Shown: positions 17,489-26,100 of the stretch, one piece after another
Numbering within the stretch: the first letter of the stretch is position 1
Layout: every line of letters begins with the position of its first letter
NCBI GenBank assembly: GCA_026710945.1
Contig: JAPOQA010000039.1
Location: 33,118-97,117 of the forward strand
DNA length: 64,000 nt
Source: Chloroflexota bacterium
GTDB taxonomy: Bacteria; Chloroflexota; UBA11872; VXOZ01
Direction: 5' to 3'
Program-made: the position numbers and the translations under genes
The notes under the pieces: generated by a model
Databases searched by the model: none
What the model saw: the letters and a program-made list of their open reading frames with translations, nothing else
What the model was told of the DNA's origin: nothing

Positions 17489-18022
17489 ATGCAAGACACG
17501 ACAGTCAAAGGCGAAGAGCTTGTACACATCGCCGACATAGGCGCTGGCGCGACCGACGTGGCACACATTCGTCTTTTGCGCGGGCCGGGAGGCGAGTTAA
17601 GGGTCGAGATTGCCGGGGAGCGCTGCCTCCTGCGAGGCAAGGCAGTTTGGGCGTTTCCACTTTCGCTCAAGCGTTTCGTCTCAATACTCGATACGAAAGA
17701 TAAGGAATTCTGCCTCATTGAGAATCCGGATGAGCTTGACGAGGAGTCGCGGCGCATTCTCATGGCGGCGTTGGAGGACTATTATCGGGTCTACCGCATC
17801 CGCTCCGTGCGCGCCTACCGCAATGAGTGGCGCACGTCGTTCTGGACGGTAGAAACGGATCACGGCATACGCGAGTTTGTCATGCGTTGGGAGCTGGATT
17901 CCGTGCTCTTGCCTGCAGAGCATGAGATACTTATCATTGATATTGACGGGAATCGCTTCCATATCCCCGACTTTCGTGAACTGGATGACAACAGCAAGCG
18001 AATTTTCGACCTGCTGCTCTAG
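17489..18022 (+). CDS. DUF1854 family protein, partner of the ABC exporter
   Basis: Soluble 177-residue protein of the DUF1854 family. The family core is visible: GAWAFPLSL-like block (AVWAFPLSLKRFVSILDTKD), KEFCLIENPDELD, the Tyr/Arg-rich YYRVYRIRSVRAYRNEWRTS and the C-terminal GNRFHIPDFRELDDNSKRI. DUF1854 proteins are found next to ABC exporters with PH-like domains and probably regulate or complete them. It starts 159 bases after the exporter. The SixA-like gene begins ten bases after its stop, so those two look co-transcribed. Biochemical function is unknown. Confidence 0.85.
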   Translation: MQDTTVKGEELVHIADIGAGATDVAHIRLLRGPGGELRVEIAGERCLLRGKAVWAFPLSLKRFVSILDTKDKEFCLIENPDELDEESRRILMAALEDYYRVYRIRSVRAYRNEWRTSFWTVETDHGIREFVMRWELDSVLLPAEHEILIIDIDGNRFHIPDFRELDDNSKRIFDLLL

Positions 18023-18032
18023 GGAGCGCCGC

Positions 18033-18557
18033 ATGAAGCTGCTCACACTAATCCGGCATGCGAAGTCTAGCTGGAAACAGTATGGCGTGGAGGACTCTGC
18101 GCGACCTCTCAACGGCCGAGGTAAACGGGACGCCGCTATGATGGGCCAGCGGCTGGCGGCAATCGGCTTCTTGCCCGACGCATTCCTCACCAGTCCTGCC
18201 AAGCGCGCCCGCGGCACTGCCAGGCGCTTGGCCAAAGAGATAGGTTTCCCGAAGTCCCACATTGCACTCGAGGAAGAAATCTATCACGCAATGTCGGACA
18301 GGTTGCTCAACCTCATTCGAAGGTTGGATGATTCTCGTGACCACGTGGCGCTAGTTGGCCACAATCCGGGTTTTACCGAGCTCAGCGGCCTCTTGAGCCA
18401 GGATTACATTGGCGATGTCCCTACCTGCGGAGTTGTCCGCCTGGAACTTGACGTTTCGTCGTGGCAAGAGGTGGAGAGAAACTGTGGTAGGTTGCTTGAC
18501 TTCGACTTCCCCAAGCGCGATGCCCACCGGGAAGATTCCGGTGCTCCGGCGAGCTGA
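18033..18557 (+). CDS. SixA-like phosphohistidine phosphatase
   Basis: Histidine phosphatase superfamily (branch 1), 174 residues. The catalytic motif LIRHAKSSW with His9 and the second motif LVGHNPGF match SixA, which removes phosphate from histidine phosphotransfer proteins. The ATG at 18033 follows AGGGAG (18021-18026) at the right distance; upstream in-frame starts would overlap the DUF1854 gene. It is cytoplasmic. The target in this organism is unknown; a histidine kinase is encoded far away at 56.9 kb. Confidence 0.88.
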   Translation: MKLLTLIRHAKSSWKQYGVEDSARPLNGRGKRDAAMMGQRLAAIGFLPDAFLTSPAKRARGTARRLAKEIGFPKSHIALEEEIYHAMSDRLLNLIRRLDDSRDHVALVGHNPGFTELSGLLSQDYIGDVPTCGVVRLELDVSSWQEVERNCGRLLDFDFPKRDAHREDSGAPAS

Positions 18558-18690
18558 TCCTTATGCGGGTGCGGGCGCTAATCCTGGCAAGCGAGGAGTT
18601 GGAGGTCTGCGGCTGTGACCGCATCTTGAGTCTCACTTAAGCTACGTGATCACGAGTGTATGCACACGAAAAGGGAGAGGGCGCGCTGCC

Positions 18691-19929
18691 ATGACAATTA
18701 CAGATGTCGAACAGATTCTGCTCTTAGTGCCATTCAACGAGCACCACGATCTACACATGACGCGGTTGAGTGGTGATTGGCGGCTTGTCGAGCTTTGTCG
18801 CATTCACACGGACTCCGGCCTGAGCGGCATTGGCGAGACGGTAGTGGAGTACACCTGGGGCAGACCGCCGGACGATCTGAAGGAGCGACTTATTGGCTCA
18901 GACCCGCATCGGCACCTATGGGATTCGACGCTTGGCGCCGGCCCCGAGATGGCGCTCTGGGACCTGGTAGGAAAGTCTGCCGGCGTTCCGGTCCACCGGC
19001 TCCTCGGGGAGCAAGTGCGGTCACGCGTCCCCATTTCCTGGTGGTGCCTTGACATGTCGCCACAAGAATGGGCGGCCGAAGCGGAGAAAGCGCTGGATCA
19101 AGGCTATGCATCGATGAAGCTCAAGGGTCGCCCGTGGCGAGACATCCATGCACAACTTGCCGCGCTCGAGGCCGTCATTCCGAAAGCTATGCATCTGGAC
19201 ATAGACTTCAACAGCATGCTCGTGGATGCGGGCACGGCCATTCCGCTCTTGCAAGAGCTGCTTGCCTATGTGAATGTTTCGATATTCGAGACGCCGATTC
19301 CACAGGGCGACGTGACCGGCAACCGGCAAATTCGCAGGCATGTACCACGACCGCTGGCCATGCACTACGGTACGCCACCCATCATGACTGCACTGCAGGA
19401 CGATGTTTGCGATGGCTTTGTCGTTGGCGGGAGTCTGGCAGGGGTGAAGGAGTCAGGTACGTTAGCTGCCGTTGCCAACAAGCCATTCTGGTTGCAGCTC
19501 GTTGGTTTGGGGATGACGACAGCGTGGGCGGCCCACCTCGGCGCGGTGCTCCCGCATGCACAGTGGCCGGCGATAACGTGTCTCCACATTTGGGAGCATG
19601 ATCTCCTGACGGAGTCGTTTGCCGTAGAGCGCGGGTATATGCGAGTGCCTGAAGGCCCCGGCCTCGGCATCAGCCTAGATGAAGACGCAGTAACCCGATA
19701 CCGGGTTGATCAGAAGCCCAACAGGCCGCGCCAGGTCTTTCAAATCCAGTGGCCGGATGACTTTGGGGAGGGGGCCATCAGCACATATGCCGGCTATGAG
19801 CACGACTTGCAGCAGGGATTCGACCTGGGCCACGATCCGCGATTCGTGCGCGGCTCGCGCATGAATATCAAAAACGACGATGGAACGCCAGCGTTTGCCG
19901 CGGCGTATTCGCAGGCCAAGGAAAGCTGA
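18691..19929 (+). CDS. Enolase-superfamily enzyme (mandelate racemase/muconate lactonizing type)
   Basis: Predicted to abstract a proton alpha to a carboxylate in a Mg2+-dependent reaction, for example dehydration of a sugar acid or racemisation. 412 residues from the ATG at 18691, which follows AAGGGAGAGG. A frame extension to 18646 lacks support. The capping domain is followed by the barrel with the KxK motif SMKLKG, DIDFN (first acidic ligand) and FETPIPQ (second). The third acidic ligand is not obvious: the expected position reads AMHYGTPPI. This may be a divergent or non-canonical member. Chloroflexota of the SAR202 type carry many such paralogues. Confidence 0.82.
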   Translation: MTITDVEQILLLVPFNEHHDLHMTRLSGDWRLVELCRIHTDSGLSGIGETVVEYTWGRPPDDLKERLIGSDPHRHLWDSTLGAGPEMALWDLVGKSAGVPVHRLLGEQVRSRVPISWWCLDMSPQEWAAEAEKALDQGYASMKLKGRPWRDIHAQLAALEAVIPKAMHLDIDFNSMLVDAGTAIPLLQELLAYVNVSIFETPIPQGDVTGNRQIRRHVPRPLAMHYGTPPIMTALQDDVCDGFVVGGSLAGVKESGTLAAVANKPFWLQLVGLGMTTAWAAHLGAVLPHAQWPAITCLHIWEHDLLTESFAVERGYMRVPEGPGLGISLDEDAVTRYRVDQKPNRPRQVFQIQWPDDFGEGAISTYAGYEHDLQQGFDLGHDPRFVRGSRMNIKNDDGTPAFAAAYSQAKES

Positions 19930-19977
19930 ACTGAGAATGCGAGAATGCGCTGCCGATCAACCAGAAGACAGTGCTAC

Positions 19978-20223
19978 CTATTGGTTGGCAAAGAAGTCTG
20001 CATTGGTCTGAATGTAGTTTCGCCATTCGTCCGGCAGATCGTCTTCGAAGAAGATTGCCGTCACCGGGCAGACCGGCTCACATGCACCACACTCGATACA
20101 TTCATCCGGATCAATAAAGAACTGCGCCGAATCGTCGTCGGAGTGGATACAGTCCACGGGACAGACATCTACACACGAGTTGTCTTTAATGTCGATGCAG
20201 GGTTCGGCAATCACGTACGTCAT
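19978..20223 (-). CDS. fdxA: Seven-iron ferredoxin (FdxA-like)
   Basis: Small electron carrier of 81 residues. Cysteines at 9, 17, 21 and 25 (C-x7-C-x3-C-P..C) and at 42, 45, 48 and 52 (CIECGACEPVCP) follow the pattern of ferredoxins with one [3Fe-4S] and one [4Fe-4S] cluster. The position equivalent to Cys11 of Azotobacter FdI is not Cys, consistent with a 3Fe cluster. It is strongly acidic, as usual. AAGGAGAGAG precedes the ATG. Monocistronic by spacing; the neighbours do not reveal its redox partner. Confidence 0.93.
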   Translation of the reverse strand: MTYVIAEPCIDIKDNSCVDVCPVDCIHSDDDSAQFFIDPDECIECGACEPVCPVTAIFFEDDLPDEWRNYIQTNADFFANQ

Positions 20224-20607
20224 TGCGGTAATCTCTCTCCTTCAAACATGCCATTGGCAGGTCTCTATCGGTCAACCGTGAGCGATTTCACCTCACTGGC
20301 CTAGTCGCGCGCACGCGAACGCTAGCGATTGCAAAGGTATTTTGACGCCCAACGCAACTATCCCCATCGCTTTAATTCTAGGAAGAACGGCGCGGGTCGT
20401 CAAGGTAGCCGAGAGTGGAACGTGCCAGGCGGCCTGCGTTGGGTTTACACCTAGCCCTTTGCATGCACAGAGCTATGGAACCTGCTACAATACTGCCCGA
20501 AAAGAGCCGGATCGATTCAGCTTGGCGGTACTCTCGCATACTTCGTTACGTGCAGCGGCCGCAATCAACGGAGCCACGGCTTATTTTACAACCGATTGGT
20601 AGCCTCA
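20224..20607. other. Intergenic gap between ferredoxin and pheA
   Basis: Divergent intergenic region. TACAAT at about 20485-20490 could be a -10 element for pheA, but no -35 lies at a normal distance. No RNA, repeat or terminator was recognised. Confidence 0.4.
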
Positions 20608-21705
20608 ATGCGTAAGCAGGACGGCGTCATGGCGGACCTGCGTCAGCAGATTGACGCCCTTGACCGTGAGATCGTAGACCGGCTCCAACGCCGTGCGGCA
20701 CTTGCCATACGTGTTGGCGTTGAGAAAGGCGATGACGTCCCCATCTATGTACCGGAACGCGAGCGGCAAGTGCTGGAAAACGTCGCATCCCGCGCGCGAG
20801 ACGGCCTCTTAGAGAGCGCTTCGCTTACCGCCATCTATCGGGAAGTCCTCTCCGCATGCCGCGCATTGGAGAGGCCTACGAGCGTAGCATACTTGGGACC
20901 GGAGAACACCTTCACGCATCAGGCGTCCCTTCAGTCGTTTGGCAGTTCCGCCATTCTGCAGGCGGCGGCTACGGTGAATCATGTCTTTCAGCTTGTGGAA
21001 ACGGGAGAGACCGATTACGGTGTTGTCCCTCTCGAGAACTCCACAGAAGGCGGTGTTACGCCTACGCTCGATTCTTTTGTACAGTACCTGGATAGCCCTA
21101 TTCAGATTTGCGGCGAGGTGGTGTTGCCTATCGGCCACAATCTCATTTCGAATAGCCCCCGGGATTCAATTCGCGTGGTGTACTCGCATCCCCAGGCACT
21201 GGCGCAATGCCGCGGTTGGCTGGCTGAAGTGTTGCCTCACACGGACATTGTTGAGGTAGTGAGCACTGCCGCAGCAGTCTCAAGGGTCAAGAACGAGCCG
21301 GGAGCCGCTGCCATAGGCAGTGAACTCGCGGCGCAGGCAGAGGACGTCTCGATTGTTGCGCGCAGCATTCAGGACCGTGCCGAAAACGTTACGCGATTTG
21401 CCATCTTAGGTAAACAGCTACCCTCGCCCACGGAAAATGACCGCACCGCCTTGCTATTCAGTGTCATTGACCAGCCCGGATCCCTATTCAACGCTCTTGG
21501 AGTGTTCGCAAAACACGATGTAAATCTGACGTTTATCCTCTCCCGGCCATCCCGACGCCGAACATGGGACTACTACTTCTTTGCGATCCTCATCGGTCAC
21601 CCTGCGCAGGAGCCTGTACGAATGGCACTGGCAGAACTCGAGAAGGGATGTGTGCTCGTTAGAGTGTTGGGCGCGTGGCCGACTCCTGTCGCTTCTGAGA
21701 GTTAG
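20608..21705 (+). CDS. pheA: Bifunctional chorismate mutase / prephenate dehydratase
   Basis: Converts chorismate to prephenate and then to phenylpyruvate in phenylalanine synthesis. Three domains follow in order: AroQ chorismate mutase (about residues 8-90; LRQQIDALDREIVDRLQRRA), prephenate dehydratase (about 92-275; VAYLGPENTFTHQA, VVPLENSTEGGV, and the catalytic Thr-Arg-Phe in ENVTRFAILG) and a C-terminal ACT domain (about 280-360; QPGSLFNALGVFAKHDVNL) that normally binds Phe for feedback control. ATG at 20608 is used; ATG at 20629 starts right at the mutase and is equally possible, as is TTG at 20596. Length is normal. Confidence 0.93.
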   Translation: MRKQDGVMADLRQQIDALDREIVDRLQRRAALAIRVGVEKGDDVPIYVPERERQVLENVASRARDGLLESASLTAIYREVLSACRALERPTSVAYLGPENTFTHQASLQSFGSSAILQAAATVNHVFQLVETGETDYGVVPLENSTEGGVTPTLDSFVQYLDSPIQICGEVVLPIGHNLISNSPRDSIRVVYSHPQALAQCRGWLAEVLPHTDIVEVVSTAAAVSRVKNEPGAAAIGSELAAQAEDVSIVARSIQDRAENVTRFAILGKQLPSPTENDRTALLFSVIDQPGSLFNALGVFAKHDVNLTFILSRPSRRRTWDYYFFAILIGHPAQEPVRMALAELEKGCVLVRVLGAWPTPVASES

Positions 21706-21810
21706 CGTTTGCTCTGACGCGAAGTCTCACGCTGCTGCCACCCGCGGGTGATTCTCGTAGAGTCTCTCAATGCGGTTGAAAACCGAGCGCTACAATGCCT
21801 GAGGCTCTTC

Positions 21811-22104
21811 CTAGCACTCGTAGTCCACGACGAGCACGTCCTCGACGATGGGAAGAATGTAGTTCGTCCTGGCGTCTTCATGGGCGGGATGAGGAATATA
21901 GGTGTCAAGCGCGGCTCGATCTTGGAATCGCACGAGCAAACCGTGCGTGAACCCCTGGCTGCGCTCGCTGAAGTTCGCCCCTACAGTGATCTCCAGAATG
22001 CCCGGAATAGCGCTTTGAAGGCCTCTGAGAGCGTCTTGCATCGCTTCAATTGCCTCCTCGCTGACGCCTGCTTTTACCTTAAACAGCACCAAATGCTCGA
22101 CCAT
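21811..22104 (-). CDS. Dabb (stress-responsive A/B barrel) protein
   Basis: A 97-residue ferredoxin-like barrel protein. The N-terminal VEHLVLFKVKAGVSEEAIEAM, the middle HGLLVRFQDRAALDTYIPHPAH and the C-terminal VVDYEC are typical of the Dabb family. Family members dimerise and range from plant stress proteins to small cyclases; in bacteria they are usually of unknown role. GAGGAGCG lies before the ATG. It is convergent with pheA, about 105 bases away. Confidence 0.88.
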   Translation of the reverse strand: MVEHLVLFKVKAGVSEEAIEAMQDALRGLQSAIPGILEITVGANFSERSQGFTHGLLVRFQDRAALDTYIPHPAHEDARTNYILPIVEDVLVVDYEC

Positions 22105-22498
22105 GCGTATCGCTCCTCATCGTGATGGGTGTGCCTGATTGTTTCCCATATCGCCTATGCATTATGCCCCGCCAACTAGTGTTGGGCAAGATTGCTGACG
22201 TATCGTTGTGCACTCAAAAGTCAAGACGGAGCGTGCGGCCATTCAGTGCGTGGCAGAACCAGGTATTGCCTCAGTTGCCAACGGGCTTAACTGCTCCAAA
22301 ACTAAACGAGAATCTTTCGTGTGGCGCGGGAAAGCGGTGATCCCTGCCGATTGTTGACATCCCTATGGGTACCTGATAACTTGCAAATTGGCCGCCTCAG
22401 TTGTGGATATTGTTGAATTCTTCGAGGTTTCCCCATCATGTTCGCAACGCCCAACAGGCAGTTGTCACCTCCCAGAGACATCCTAGGAAAAGCGAGCA
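22105..22498. other. Intergenic gap before the LysM-M23 gene
   Basis: Divergent intergenic region. It contains the promoter candidate at 22354-22382 listed separately. No other signal recognised. Confidence 0.5.
22354..22382 (+). promoter_or_regulatory. Candidate promoter of the LysM-M23 peptidase gene
   Basis: A perfect -35 TTGACA (22354-22359), a 17-base spacer and a weak -10 TAACTT (22377-22382). The TG two bases upstream of the -10 makes it an extended -10 element. It lies 117 bases before the start codon. Confidence 0.5.
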
Positions 22499-23671
22499 AT
22501 GGCGGTTGAGGCAGTGCGTGATGAGGATGTCGTTTCACATGCGGGTGAGAGTGAAGCTCACAGGGCAACAGCATCTGCCAAGGCTCCGCGCCGCTCGTTG
22601 ATTCTGCAGCTCATCGGCCTGGTAGTCTTCTGCGGCTATTCTATCTTTCAGATTCCGCGCCTTGTGGCGCTTGCCCTGCGTAGCAATGCCTTGCCGCTAT
22701 GGATGAGCACCATTGCACATCGCGCCGCCGGCCACATCGTCTTGCTGGCTCTTGGGATAGTTGCGCTTTGGGCCGCACCATTCGCCGCCGAGCAGGTAAC
22801 GGGACGCGTGCTCGAAGAGGAGCTTGACTACTACAGTTCAGTCCCCACTTTCCGTGCCAGTTCGGTCGAAGCGGTGTTTCCGGACGTAATACAGCGTCCC
22901 ATGTTGCTGGAAACTACGGTAGTCTTGCGCCCGCGAGACGAGATTTTCGCCTACGAGGTGCGTGGCAACGACACACTCGTTGATATTGCCGGTCGGTTTC
23001 GCATTAGCCTGGATACATTGCTTTGGGCCAATGACATTGCCATCGACCACCATCTTTCACTTGGAGACAAGTTGAGAATTCCGCCCATTGATGGCGTGAT
23101 TTACACCGTTTCCAGGGGTGATGTACTGCACGAATTGGCCGAAACGTACGAGAGCAATCCAGTTGCAATTGCGGAATACAACAGAATCGGCCTCTCAACA
23201 ACCCTTGTACCGGGCATGGAATTGATCATCCCACACGGAATTCTGCCGGAGGAATTGCGAAAGTCCGGCGGGGAAACGCAACTCTCCCAACGTGAGCAAC
23301 CGGTGGCGGCATTCGGTGAATTCCGGTGGCCGACACAGGGCACAATTACGCAGTACTTTCATTCTCGCCATCTAGCTCTGGACATTGGGAATCGCACAGG
23401 AACAGCAATTGTTGCTGCGGACGCCGGGCAGGTAGTAGGAGCCGGATGGAGCCCGCTTGGGTATGGCAATCGGGTCGTGATCAATCATGGCAACGGTTGG
23501 GTTACCACGTACAATCACTTGAGCACCTTTGCCGTAACCGTTGGCGACTTTGTAAAGGCCGGGGAGGTCATAGGGAAGATGGGTAACACAGGATACTCCT
23601 CAGGTCCGCATCTGCACTTTGAGGCGCTGTATCTCAACCGGTTCAGAGATCCGCTATCTCTGCTGAACTAA
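22499..23671 (+). CDS. Membrane-anchored LysM/M23 peptidoglycan hydrolase
   Basis: Zinc endopeptidase expected to cut peptidoglycan cross-links outside the membrane, 390 residues. Two N-terminal membrane segments (about 34-56 and 77-98) anchor it. Two LysM domains follow (about 151-195 and 201-246; VRGNDTLVDIAGRF, VSRGDVLHELAETY). The M23 domain covers about 277-390. Zinc ligands are His291 and Asp295 (HLALD) and His373 in HLHFE, with His340 also in place, so the enzyme should be active. It is 90 bases from rpe on the same strand, but there is no clear operon link. Confidence 0.92.
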   Translation: MAVEAVRDEDVVSHAGESEAHRATASAKAPRRSLILQLIGLVVFCGYSIFQIPRLVALALRSNALPLWMSTIAHRAAGHIVLLALGIVALWAAPFAAEQVTGRVLEEELDYYSSVPTFRASSVEAVFPDVIQRPMLLETTVVLRPRDEIFAYEVRGNDTLVDIAGRFRISLDTLLWANDIAIDHHLSLGDKLRIPPIDGVIYTVSRGDVLHELAETYESNPVAIAEYNRIGLSTTLVPGMELIIPHGILPEELRKSGGETQLSQREQPVAAFGEFRWPTQGTITQYFHSRHLALDIGNRTGTAIVAADAGQVVGAGWSPLGYGNRVVINHGNGWVTTYNHLSTFAVTVGDFVKAGEVIGKMGNTGYSSGPHLHFEALYLNRFRDPLSLLN

Positions 23672-23761
23672 GTGGGTGGCAGGACTTCCGAGTACAACAC
23701 GCGTTACGCTTCCTTCGAATTGTCGAGATTCATTCTTTAGGACTTTGCTTACGCAAGCACA

Positions 23762-24484
23762 ATGACACGTGCAAAACCTCCTATGTCGCGCCACCGCGTT
23801 AGCATAGCGCCTTCTGTGCTTGCGGCCGACTTCGGCCGTTTCGCGGAGAACGTGACAGCGGCCCACTCCGCCGGCGCACACTACATCCATTTTGATGTCA
23901 TGGATGCCCACTTTGTGCCGAATCTCAGCTTTGGACCGGCGGTTATCCAAAGCGTACGGCAAGCGTCGTCACGCCTCTTTGACGTCCACCTCATGGTCAC
24001 GGAGCCTTTGCGCCATCTGGAGTTGTTCCTTGGCAGCGAGGGCGATCTGTTCACGATGCACGTTGAAGCATGCGCGGATGTAGCCGGTACCATCCAAGCG
24101 TTCCGCAATGCCGGGAAACGGGTCGGACTGGCAATTAAGCCCGGCACGCCGGTGGAAGCAATCCTGCCGTATCTCGCCGACCTTGATCTTGCTTTGGTAA
24201 TGACCGTGGAGCCGGGCTGGGGAGGGCAAGCTTTCATGCCGGAAATGCTTGAGAAAGTTCGTGTGCTCCGCAGCGCCATAGATCGGAGCGACCTGGACGT
24301 CCGGCTTCAGGTGGACGGCGGCATAGATGCAGAATCGGCAGTGGCTGCGGTCTCGGTAGGCGCTGACGTGCTGGTCGCCGGTTCTTCCATTTTCACGCCT
24401 GACATTACAGTGGCTGCAGCAATGGATCGTATGACTGGCGCCTTGCGGCAGGCGCACGTTTCGCTCGCGCCGCTTGAGGACTAG
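23762..24484 (+). CDS. rpe: Ribulose-phosphate 3-epimerase
   Basis: Interconverts ribulose 5-phosphate and xylulose 5-phosphate in the pentose phosphate pathway. 240 residues, TIM barrel. Diagnostic blocks are SVLAADFGRF, HFDVMDAHFVPNLSFGP (metal ligands His and Asp), DVHLMV, VMTVEPGWGGQAFMPEMLEKV and LQVDGGID with the second catalytic Asp. ATG at 23762 is given; ATG at 23783 (MSRHRVSIAPS) matches the usual family N-terminus better and may be the true start. Confidence 0.95.
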   Translation: MTRAKPPMSRHRVSIAPSVLAADFGRFAENVTAAHSAGAHYIHFDVMDAHFVPNLSFGPAVIQSVRQASSRLFDVHLMVTEPLRHLELFLGSEGDLFTMHVEACADVAGTIQAFRNAGKRVGLAIKPGTPVEAILPYLADLDLALVMTVEPGWGGQAFMPEMLEKVRVLRSAIDRSDLDVRLQVDGGIDAESAVAAVSVGADVLVAGSSIFTPDITVAAAMDRMTGALRQAHVSLAPLED

Positions 24485-24935
24485 ATTGGATGCTGGTTCT
24501 CTTGCTTGTTGCCCTCCCACGTCGTACGGCCTGAGGAAAAGTGCGCAACAGGGGGGCTAGATGGCAAGTGGGAAACACTTCTTCCGTAATTTCGCGGCGG
24601 TAATTCACCGGGATGCCAGCCGAGAGCTCGCAGTAATCGCGTTGTGCTGCCTGCCATGCCGATGAGTTGCGCGTCTTCACGAGGTCTGTTTCACTAGGAC
24701 GAGAGCAGCAATAGCTTCAGCAGGGCGCAACCGGACCGGACAACCTGGGAAGAGAGAAGTCTTGCTGGAGGCCATTCCATGTGCGGCGAGTGCAATGGGA
24801 AGCGAGCGGTCTCGTTGGCAAGATTATGTGCTAGGAAGGGTCAGAGACGCTATTCAAGCACAATGGGTCTTGAAGCTCTCCCTTCCTTAGGCAAGATCGT
24901 ACGTAAAGTGTAAATTCTTTGAAAGGCGCAATCGT
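24485..24935. other. Intergenic gap of 451 bases
   Basis: No open frame with family features, no tRNA and no strong hairpin seen. The final 20 bases contain GAAAGG, the probable ribosome site of the next gene. Confidence 0.45.
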
Positions 24936-26006
24936 ATGCTGAAATTCGGAGTCTTTGGCTACGGCATGATTGCAGACGTGCATGCGGAGGGTCTGGCGCA
25001 CATTGACGGCGTGGAACTCGTCGCCGTATGCGGCCCTCGCGAAGACGGTGCGCGGGAGTTTGCGGGCAAGTTTGGCATAGAGAACGTTTATACGGACCCC
25101 GCACGGCTTCTTGCCCATGATGAAATCAACGGAGTCCTGGTGGATGCGCCGGACGCATTTCACCATGATCTCGTCATGCGTTCCGTACGCGCCGGAAAGC
25201 ACATTTTCTGCGAAAAGCCGCTGGCGGTCACGATTGAAGAGGCGCGGGAGATGTACGAGGCGGCAAAGCAGGCCAATCTTCGCACGGTGGTGGGGTTTTC
25301 AAATCGCTGGAACATAGCGGCCAACAATATCCGCAAACTCATCGAAGATGATGTGATTGGGGAGGTAGTGCACGTGCACGGGCAGAGCCTCAATACGGCG
25401 CTCGTGCGGTCACCCAAACCCCGCTTCACCTGGCGCACCGACGCGAGGCGTACCGGCACCGGCATCTTGGGAGACCTGGGATCTCACCACATTGACCTTG
25501 CGCACTTCCTCGTGGGCGACATTACCGAAGTCTGCGCAAACATGAAGACTTTCACGCCGCAGGTCTATGGCGATGACGGCACGCCTCATCCGCACGACCT
25601 TGACGACGACACGATTGTGCTGATGCAGCTCGCCAATGGCGCACACGGGACTCTCGGCCTCAGCAGGCTCGGATCAGTGCATTCCAACTTCCCGGTGGGC
25701 CGCCGGCACTTCATGATTAACGGTCGCAAAGGCGGCATCCTCTATGAGAACGGCCAAGGAGTGCTCTACCTGCCGGGGCAGGAAGGTGAGCCGATCCCCG
25801 GTGCGCCGCCTACGGTGGACAAAGGACATGGAGGGCAGCTCTTGGCAGGCGGCATGAAGCAAATGGAGACTTTTGTCCAATCCGTCCGTGATGACCGCGA
25901 GATTTCACCAACTTTTACCGAGGGACTGAAGACGCAAGAGGTGCTCCACGCGGTGGTTGAATCTTCCCAGAGCCGCTCATGGGTTTCGATTCCGCGTGTG
26001 GACTGA
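24936..26006 (+). CDS. Gfo/Idh/MocA-family NAD(P)-dependent oxidoreductase
   Basis: Oxidises or reduces a sugar or cyclitol using a nicotinamide cofactor. 356 residues. The Rossmann fingerprint FGYGMIADVHAEGL opens the protein, and the EKP motif (EKPLAV, residues 93-95) carries the catalytic-site Lys. The C-terminal domain includes GDLGSHHIDLAHFL with the usual His pair. The next gene, 94 bases on, encodes a creatininase-family hydrolase, and further sugar-type enzymes are near. A catabolic role for a sugar acid or inositol-like compound is an inference. Confidence 0.9.
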   Translation: MLKFGVFGYGMIADVHAEGLAHIDGVELVAVCGPREDGAREFAGKFGIENVYTDPARLLAHDEINGVLVDAPDAFHHDLVMRSVRAGKHIFCEKPLAVTIEEAREMYEAAKQANLRTVVGFSNRWNIAANNIRKLIEDDVIGEVVHVHGQSLNTALVRSPKPRFTWRTDARRTGTGILGDLGSHHIDLAHFLVGDITEVCANMKTFTPQVYGDDGTPHPHDLDDDTIVLMQLANGAHGTLGLSRLGSVHSNFPVGRRHFMINGRKGGILYENGQGVLYLPGQEGEPIPGAPPTVDKGHGGQLLAGGMKQMETFVQSVRDDREISPTFTEGLKTQEVLHAVVESSQSRSWVSIPRVD

Positions 26007-26100
26007 CCATGCTGTTCTACAAGTAGAAGAGGCATGTTGATTCGAACAGCGAACGCTGCTACTGAATAGTTGAATGCAATTTGAGAGGAAGGTTGGTGGT

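Noticed and set aside
16649..17566. 305-codon minus-strand frame opposite the ABC exporter ATPase domain
   Set aside because: Antisense to the conserved ATPase motifs; no independent support.
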